Positions 55,763 through 64,000 of a stretch of DNA of 64,000 nucleotides are shown piece by piece. This DNA comes from Aphrophora alni (lineage: Eukaryota; Arthropoda; Insecta; Hemiptera; Aphrophoridae), in contig OY740768.1 in the NCBI GenBank assembly GCA_963513935.1, positions 33,416,216-33,480,215 on the forward strand, in the 5' to 3' direction. The notes beneath the pieces were generated by a model, which did no database searches, was not told where the DNA came from, and saw only the letters and a program-made list of their open reading frames with translations. The first letter of the stretch is position 1, and each line of letters begins with the position of its first letter. Both the position numbers and the translations under genes were made by a program.

Positions 55763-56279
55763 AATTTTACGCTTCAGATATTTGTGATTACATATTCTAG
55801 GAGTAAATTGCTCAGGTAAAAGCGGGTAAATTAAAATATGAAGCACACTAGATAATTATGCTATATGAAAAAGAATTTCAGTAATTTTATGTTATTTTTT
55901 GTATTACAAAGAACTATAAACAAAACGTGTATATTTTTGTCTTTTCATTTCCTATTTATTAATTTCGTTTTAATGAAATTATTATATTTAGTAAAATTAA
56001 ATATATCAGTTTTATAGCATTTCATAAAACCTGTGTAGAGAGAATCAAATGTTACTCTGTAACTTAAAATAATGTATACAAGAACCTTTTTCATTATTTT
56101 AACTTATCGTTCTGAAAATTCCATATTTTCATTTTAAAGCAAAATTATCGTGTGTCTACCTATAGTGATCAATTAACAGTTGTTACATTATTCAGTGTAG
56201 CTTGCCTATTAAATAAAGTTAGAGGTTCTTATATTGTTTAACCTATTGCCTATCCAGGTTAAAACTAACTGATCTCCCT

Positions 56280-57110
56280 TCTAATCACTCGATATTATTT
56301 TTTATTTATTCTTTTGACGGCCCATTGCCTACTCAGTTTAGAAGTTTGCCTGGGCCCTTGCAATCATTATTTATTATTTTGACGGCCCTTCGGGCTGTCC
56401 ACATTTTCCTTTTTTTTTAAATTTACTTTTCTATAATGGCAATAAAACCTAGGCAGTGTTGGTGTTCTCTGTTTAACAGTTCAGTGCAGAGCTCTGGAGA
56501 TTGCTGTAGAGTATAGATTGTGGTGTTACCTGCTGATGTCTGCGGTGGTGTGAGAATTAAGCACCCAACAGTATTCATCAAGCCCCTAATCAGTTCTTGA
56601 CAGTAACTGCAAATGTCCCTACTTCAAACAAAGTGGAAAGTTAAAAACTTTGGCAAGTATCAAGCGAGAGGGACCATCAGCCTCGTTGCACTCTGGAAGT
56701 TTATTAGAATTCTGTTAACCTTCGAAGGACATCAGTAGTGTTTTATTACAAATAATTACTGTTTACTCAATATTATACTACAAAATAGGTATTGTCTTTA
56801 TACCTTGACTAAGGCAATATAATACGAAAGTATAAATAAATTTGCTTATTGCTAATTGGGGCTCTTGCAATGATCCATTAAAGACCAATAAAAGCAGCAA
56901 AAACTTCAACCAGTTTCTTTTCGGTATGTCGGAACACCAGAGCTTCTTTATTGTGACTATTGATTCTGGATGTGAAAAGTAAGGTTGTCTGGAAGAGAAG
57001 GTGTAAAAAGATTGTTGGAAGAATCATCCGATATGTTCTAAGGAAGTCAGTGTCGGGTGGTTGCCTGTAACCAATGATCCAACCCTTAGAGATACCCAAG
57101 AAATTAGTGA
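56280..57110. other. Less AT-rich, repeat-like segment of unknown type
   Basis: GACGGCCC words occur twice (about 56318 and 56381) around a stretch that ends CCCTTCGGGC. About 56450-56730 is the least AT-rich non-coding stretch nearby. It is probably transposon-derived; no protein family is seen. Confidence 0.35.
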
Positions 57111-58860
57111 AAAATAAAATACTAAATTCCGTCTGGTTATTTTGGGCATGAAAGGGAGAATAGTTTGCATTTCTATGAACATTAAGTATAAATTATTGAC
57201 CTAATATTACATTATTATATAGTAAGGAGAAGTTTTAAATAATTATATAAAAGAGAAAATACAACAGAAAATTTTTAAAGTCAAAGTACCCATGTATTTT
57301 TATATAAAAAACATAGTATCCACGAGATTTTATCAAAATAAGCCATAATAATTCTAAATTCCGGTTGGATAAGTTGGACAAGAAGGGAAGGGAAGTGTCT
57401 TATCTATATTTATCCTTCTCCTTCTTTACATTACGACTAAGAAGATAAAAACTTGTATAGCTATCTCTTACAATAATAGCGATTTAACCTTGTAGCGATC
57501 TCTACATAAGGCCATCACAACTATATTTGATCCAAATTACATCAAAACTTCCAAAATAATATTCCTATAAAATTTAATAAATATGTAGATGTAGTTAAAA
57601 GTATGTACTATTATATTTGCTGTATAGAAATATTTACGTAAAATTCTAACAATGTAAAATAGAAATTTTTGGCCTCTCCAAAAACCTGACCTAAACCTTA
57701 AAAAAATATGTTAAATTTGGTGTTTTGGACCTAAATTTGTATCCTAATTATTGTTGGAACTATCGACATCCTCGTTTATACCGTTGGTATTGCTTCGGTA
57801 TTAAAAGTTCCTAAAAAAATAAGGAAGTAGCAGACGTGTTAGTTTTGACAAACATCCATAACTACGTCTTATGATACTTCAGATCAGTCTACGAAATCCG
57901 CGGACAAAGAGGAGCGTAACTCCTTCCCACGTTTTCTGCACAAACTAAAAAATACCAATTTTATTAGTTTTCATAGTTTCGTTCTTAATAATTAATTAAT
58001 GTTTGTGTACTCCAAATACACTTTTGTAAAATATTTTCATTTTTCGTAACCTATTTATACTCTTTATAAACGTCATTAAATATAATTTTCTAAATTGGTC
58101 TGCCGTATTGGATTCGAATTTTTCGATTTTTGCAATTTTGGTATCAGATTTATATTCAGCGACCACAAACAATCCTATTCTATTCTTTTTGTAACAAATT
58201 AATTAGAATTGTTTAAAATTTGTTCGCCATATTTGATCCGTCACCATGAATTTCGGGATTTTGACATCAAATGCAGTCAACGACCCCAAACACCCTCATA
58301 CTCCTACTTTTGTGCGCTTTAAATCCAATTTTAGTTTTTTCTAATTCTCGACCACTGTGCAATATTTTGAACTACAAGATATTTCACAAATCTGTAAATA
58401 TAATAAAAATATAAAATTTTGAAAGACTTTTGTCGTAATGCAGAAATCTACTATCAAGTCATTTGAAAATTTTCAGATATATGTATTTGAATTATTGTTT
58501 TGTCTGTAGAATTTGAAGATTTGAGGTAATTTTTTTAAAAACTGTCAAATAAGACACATCAATTTAAAAATCATTGTATGAATTTTTTATATTAATATTT
58601 TTTTTTTCTTGCCGTAATAATCAAGACGCAAATGATCGTATATATCTTAGGCCGTCTGTAGAAATAGTAAAAGGTAAAACAAAAATAAAACAATAATAAA
58701 CTATATCCCAAAATATTTGGTTTTCAAAGAACTTTAAAATAAGTTTCAACTAATGACAGCTATATCATTAAATGAGCTTGACATCTGAAAATATCTAGAA
58801 ACATACCCATTCAAAAAAAGCTCTTTTGTAACCCTCAAATTCTTCATATGCAAACTGATG
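57111..58860. other. Non-coding DNA
   Basis: No gene is recognised. Confidence 0.5.
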
Positions 58861-58887
58861 AGGTTAGGTTAGGTTAAGTTAGGTTAA
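58861..58887 (+). repeat. Interstitial telomere-like run (GGTTA = TTAGG units)
   Basis: Four AGGTT/AAGTT units and a final AGGTTAA in 27 bases, matching the arthropod telomere pentamer with one variant. The run is isolated and short. Confidence 0.8.
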
Positions 58888-59937
58888 AGCACCAATTTTG
58901 TAGCTCAAATCGTTTGCCACAATAAATTTTAAAAGCGTGGTCTGAATGACAATAGCCTATATATTGCTATTTTGTAATCTCTGTAGCTCTGGAAAAATCA
59001 TTCTCATAAAGATTTCAGTCAAGTTAGTTAACCAGTGAATTTCGTTTACAAATTTCAAAATGGCGGTCTTTCATAATCTTTAGATACCTCAGTTTCATTT
59101 CATTTATCATTATTGACAGTTTTAGTTCACCGTTGAAATAAAAATACATTACAATTCATTTTGAAATAAGCTTGAAGAGTTTTAGTTTTTAATAAAATAA
59201 ATAAACAAACTCAGTATAGTAGACCACTACATTCCTTATGCTGAATGTTTCCACTTATAATAATACAAAATTCAATCACAAGGTCGATGCAGTAACGAAT
59301 GTTTATTTATTAGAAACACATTCATTGCGAGGGCGTGCCGTCAATATTTTTTACATAATTTAATGAGTCACTATAAAATCGGAAATTCACTTATGGAACC
59401 ATACGTGTGATTCTGTATTGAATAAATATTAATGGAAAGTTTTTTCCCAGGTTCAATTTTCAGGTAAAAGGAAAGCTAGCCCGGGCTTAGGTGCTAACTG
59501 ATGACCGCTAGTGGGTAATAATCTGTCTCAAAGGGTAAGCCACCGCCCTTCCTGTCCCTTGAGAAGAAAGGAAATGGGATAGAGCGTATATCACTTATTA
59601 ATGTACGTAATCGTACTTTCTATTGAGGAACAGTGCAATTTATTAAATGGTAAAACAGGGCAAATCGAGTTCAATTATTTCGATTCAATTTGGTGCCTCG
59701 TATTACAACTGTATTTGTAGTGTTGTATTCTTTACTATTTGGTGTAATAATAATAAACGTCGCAAAACATTGCACAAACTTTCTCCCTCAAACTTCCTCA
59801 AAGACCAAATAAAACCAACGGAAAGTTTTTTTTTTGTATCTTCATCAATAATGTCAATATAGTAGTTCTCAGTAAAAAATTTAATGTACCCTGTACGCTG
59901 TTTTAGTAAACTATTTTTCGTTATTCCGCTTCAAAAA
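58888..59937. other. Non-coding DNA
   Basis: No gene is recognised. AGCCACCGCCCTTCCTG at 59538-59554 is shared with 22033-22049. Confidence 0.45.
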
Positions 59938-60114
59938 CAGCTGTTTTCTATACATGCATTGAGATGCTAAAGTTGTTCTTTTTGGTCCTAGGACCTAAAA
60001 ACATCAGCTGTTGTCGAGGTATCAGCTGTTACTTCGTTTGTACGAATTAACTATTGTAAAGCAACTATAAAAACAACCCATACTCTCGATTGTAAATAAC
60101 CGTTAAAACAGCTG
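59938..60114 (+). promoter_or_regulatory. Cluster of four CAGCTG E-boxes with a TATA-like motif
   Basis: CAGCTG occurs at 59938-59943, 60005-60010, 60023-60028 and 60109-60114, each followed by TT. CTATAAAAAC lies at about 60065. CAGCTG is a class of bHLH site. No downstream gene is identified, so this may instead be a repeat. Confidence 0.35.
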
Positions 60115-60216
60115 TTACCATCGATTTGAAGGTAAATAGGTTATAACATTTTACTTTTTGTGAAATTGTTTTCTTATATTATTTCCAGTATAACGAAAAA
60201 TATAGTTCATGACTTG

Positions 60217-60307
60217 GATCAAAAGAAGCTTTTTGATCCTCGCTCATTTTCCTTGATTCCTCGCTCAAGTTAAACTTGAGATTGTATCAAAAAGCTTCAC
60301 TTTTGGT
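60217..60307. repeat. Inverted repeat / hairpin
   Basis: GATCAAAAGAAGCTTTTTGAT pairs with the inverse of the right arm, GACCAAAAGTGAAGCTTTTTG. The near-perfect palindrome CTCAAGTTAAACTTGAG sits at 60264-60280. Confidence 0.75.
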
Positions 60308-63300
60308 CTTAGTGATGGAATATACTATTAATATATATTTTAATCGGACGTAAGTTTGCTTCACTTCGAGTCCTTAGCTCAAACAGAATTTGATTAAAAA
60401 CGAGCTTTAAATGGCGGCGGTCATTTGATTTTTGCCAATTATTCGTTAACTGTAATGTTATTTTTCTTGCGATTTTTAACGTTTATGAGTTATCAATCTT
60501 AACAATTCAATACATTTTTAAGGAAATCAATTTACAAAAACTGCGTCTTTTATAACAGTTCCATAGCCGTTTTAAATGTTTTAACCTATAACTCACATAC
60601 CAGGAAAATTGGAGAGATAATAAGAGACCAATAAGATTTTGGGGCTCTTGGAAGCTACATTTAGATTTTGAAAAAAAAAAAAAAAAGTAATGTTGTGTTT
60701 TTTAGTCGTGTGACAGCTAGTTCCAAATCGTGAAGTATCAAAACAATTTTTTAAATGTCCCAAAATATACCCACATTTTTATTCAAATCGATTTACGTAT
60801 TTGGGCTGTAGAGCTAGTACAAACGACAAAAAAAAATTTAAAAACTTTTTTTTTTAACTTAGACATTTAATACACCATATAAAAATGTATGTCACGATGT
60901 AAATCAATAAAGTATATAAAATTTCAAATTCTTTGTTTTCGATGTAGTTTTATTTATAATTTTAATCTAAGTATTTATAAAGAACAAAATCCGATATTTA
61001 ACTTCTTGTCTTGCAGAGTGGCTTGACATATTTTGGGGATAGGTTCGACTTATCGTGAACTTATCGACAACGTGAGCCTAACCTATATTTGATTTGTAAA
61101 CATTACAACTTCAATATTAATTAACCTCAATATTTTGTGGTTACGGTGGCATTCAAGCACAATTAATTATTAAAACCATCGCTGCCTTTGAAAAGTTCTC
61201 TTCCTTTTGTCACAGATGGGTCGTTGTCTTACAACTTTCAACCGGCTCTGTAATAAATAACTTCAGCAACTCCATTACAAATAAATCTGCTCACGTTTTC
61301 AGCTCAATGTGCTTTCTTCGCAATACCATTCTTTACTATTACGAGATGTTTTGCACAAATACCAAACTTTATTATGTGATATTGTTATTTATTACACATA
61401 AAGCTTTTGTTTACAATGCATTAATTGTTTACTTCATTCTTTCTTATATTTATTCGGAGGTGAAGTCAAGATCTATTTTATTTATCAACGAGGTAAACAA
61501 ATAATTCAAACTAAAGTCATTTTTAAACTACATCAATAGTATGTATTTAAAATATATGTACTTGCTAAAATACAAAAATTATATTGACAGTTTATAAGCA
61601 CAGTTTAACTTATCATAAATGGAATTTAATCTAACTATATGACAATTCTTGGTTGTAATAAGACGAAATTTAATTATAAACTTAAATTTGCTTACAAGTA
61701 CATTTTTGGATCGAAGGGTTTAAAATCGAATTGTAACGAACGCTGTATTTCAAAAAAACTATTTGACTGACCATCATTTTTGTTTGCACAAATTAGAAGT
61801 TAACAACATGCCTGTCATGATGAAGGTAATGATAACCAATTTTACAAATGTAACAACAGCTTTTTCAAAAAAAATTAGGATAAAATCAATTTTAGGTTAC
61901 GTTGACCAACTAGATAGACGTAAGATTATCATATTATTATGTTTTTCTTTATTTGTGAGTAACTATCACAAAAACTTCCTTACTAAACCTCATATGTTCA
62001 ACAATAAGCTATCTGTTAATATATATTTTACTATGTAATTCTGTAAATTAAATATTTATTTCTTTATTATTTCCATTTTTTATTAGATTAATTTGTTCAT
62101 TAGGACAATATATCATATATACCGAGAAAATTTCTCCGCTCCATTTTCTATCATTTGGTGACTTTAGATTATTTACAGTCTACATTCTGCAGGTTATGGG
62201 GTCTCTTGTTTAATATAAAGTGGAAATAAACCAAAATTAGTTCAAGTAAAAACAATTAACAAATTAATATTTAAGTTTTTTATAACGTTTATATATCGTG
62301 AGAAAATAATTTGTTTATGTATAAATCAAACCAGGAGCGAACTCGCAGAATCGCCATTATTTTTATCAACTTTCTAATATATAACATTATATTGTCACAC
62401 ACAATTTAAAATTTTGTCTAAGCTAGCTTACAAGTTGTCGCGTCTACCTCGAGCCTAAATTAATATTTGCGAACCCTCTTTGTTTGTTTTTAGAATTTAT
62501 ACTTCAAAATTTTAAAATTATCCACATCTTTGATTAAGTGGAGGGTCAATTTTACAATCAATTGATATCAAATAAGAACTTAGCACCTTCAAAAGATATA
62601 TATAAACATAAAGCACTATGGAAATTGTATTTTTTTTTTTTTAATATGGCGCTATCTAGAAAATAACAAAATTGTTCGAACATTTAATTTAGTAAATTGA
62701 TTTTAAAATAATTTTATAATCAAATAATAACTTAAGACATTAACCATATATTAGTGTTCTCAATTCTGCAAGGTCTACGTTACTAGTCTAAAATTGTTGA
62801 ACCAATCAATAATACATGTTCTATCAATGAATCTAATATAAGCTTGTATTCTTCGAGAACCACACAATCGATTTTCATATTTGTCTATACTTAAATTACT
62901 AGTTTTTTATTTCCTAATACTGATTATATTTTTGTTTCTTTACAGGTAAGGATTTAACTAATTATAAGAAGCAACTTTTGAAGTTTATGTAAGTATTTAT
63001 TTAATTACCATTTTAGAAACATTATTTACAAACTTAATAATAATAATAAATACATTTTTCTCGCTTTATCTAAAATATCAATAAATTTATTAATTTATTG
63101 ATAATAACGAGATGATGAGAAAATACACTAATATTTCCAAACAGCCCATTCGCTGATATTTGGATATATTGCAACCTACTGAAAATAGAAATATCTTATA
63201 TCAATTCTATTGTACTCCATAAACAAACCTAAATATTACGCCATGGTCATTAAAAGGAGAAAAACTCCATTGCTACCAATACCTTTGTTTGCATCGGAAT

Positions 63301-63795
63301 TCAGATACGAAAAAACTTTATTCCACATTGCCAATGTTTATTTTCACTTAAGACATTCTCTCGTTGTGATATTGAATGACGAAGTAGTGAAGTTTGTTAT
63401 TAAGTAAAGAACATTATTTCAAACGAATTTTCCGCCTTGGAGCGGCTCCAACAGATGTCCTTTGCGAAGTGATTTGTCGCCTACAAAGGCCGGATTATTG
63501 CTCCTTTTATCTCCGGTGTCTTCAGGATTACACGTTTCACATCTTCTTATACTGAAAACAAGGTAACGTTTGTTTCGCATTTTTTAATTCAACTTTTTGT
63601 TTACACCCACTTACACACTCATGGATGCATGCACTAACATGTGAATATATTGAAAGTAGGTATTTAAACTCTTCTTACATAATAACTTCCTAGAATGAAA
63701 CTTGATAAATAGGTGAATATTTGTTTATTTAGCTATAGAATACAGTTAGTAAGAATGATGTAGAGTATATTAAGTAAATATCCAGTAACACTACA
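60308..63795. other. Non-coding DNA
   Basis: No gene is supported. A good acceptor-like site ends at 62945, but the following frames close quickly. Confidence 0.45.
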
Positions 63796-64000
63796 GGGTG
63801 ATAGAAAAGTATGAAAACAGTTTTATATTTCTGACTTATTCAAGTTAAAAAAGACGTGCAACTCATCTTTGCAAACCTTAGCTATCTACAGGGTATTTAA
63901 ATTTTTTACTTAATACAAGTGGCTCCAAAAGTCTATAGCAAGGTGTTTTTAGTTTATGTACTAAAGTTATTTTATGATTAAAACGCTAACAATATTTTAT
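63796..64000 (+). repeat. Element end related to the 13.5 kb foldback family, cut by the window edge
   Basis: CAGGGTGATAGAAAAGTATG followed by AAAACAGTTTTATA parallels CAGGGTGAATTGTAAGTATG followed by GAAACAGCTTTATA at 13548. The similarity then fades, and the far end is outside the window. Confidence 0.5.

Noticed and set aside
58112..58123. GGATTCGAAT as a possible inverted tRNA B-box
   Set aside because: No A-box at the right spacing and no cloverleaf could be drawn.
62946..62994. Acceptor-like TTTCTTTACAG followed by a short frame, considered as the missing DUF167 last exon
   Set aside because: In the phase required by 32260 it stops after three codons; only another phase gives a 14-residue tail.

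Overview
The window is AT-rich, intron-bearing animal DNA, most likely from an insect. The reasons are a spliced gene with canonical GT/AG junctions, a decayed mariner transposon, a short interstitial run of the arthropod telomere unit TTAGG near 58.87 kb, long CT, CA and TA microsatellites, and a 200-base N gap typical of a draft assembly. A hemipteran source is a guess from protein style only. Most of the window is repeat-derived or unrecognised non-coding DNA. Nearly all short open frames look like chance or low-complexity frames.

The one convincing intact gene lies at about 32.8-46.9 kb on the + strand. Joining six coding exons by hand (33828-33930, 34885-35027, 35417-35563, 36028-36177, 37765-37920, 44440-46659) gives one uninterrupted frame of 972 codons. 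The protein has two zinc-finger-like motifs, a tyrosine-recombinase (phage integrase / Crypton-like) core that keeps Arg, Arg, His and Tyr, and a C-terminal SANT/Myb-like segment. A probable untranslated first exon ends at 33008, and its last triplet puts an in-frame stop directly before the chosen start.

Just upstream (31618-32260) are two exons that together read as most of a DUF167 (UPF0235/C15orf40-like) domain. Their splice phase would also fit onto the recombinase gene, so they are either a host gene or an alternative 5' part of it. The recombinase gene is bracketed by TA-rich tracts at about 32.73 and 50.43 kb. Next to both tracts are clustered GCGGTC-type motifs, mostly in inverted orientation, and roughly similar ends. 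I therefore propose, as a hypothesis, a mobile element of about 17.7 kb that carries its own spliced recombinase and contains nested repeats.

Layout: 0-1.6 kb diverged direct repeat; 1.64-3.60 kb TIR element; 3.6-9.4 kb non-coding with a small tandem duplication; 9.45-10.30 kb mariner remnant; 13.55-14.65 kb foldback element; 20.3-20.5 kb hairpin repeat; 24.8-25.15 kb (CT)n; 25.78-25.98 kb gap; 27.5-29.85 kb paired direct repeat; 29.85-30.30 kb (CA)n; 31.6-32.3 kb DUF167-like exons; 32.8-46.9 kb recombinase gene, whose 6.5 kb last intron holds tandem repeats, a foldback element and a minus-strand coding-like scrap; 47.8-49.25 kb decayed non-LTR retrotransposon (minus strand); 49.5-50.45 kb tandem repeat and motif cluster; 50.5-64 kb non-coding with dispersed repeats, a telomere-like run, an E-box cluster and a hairpin.
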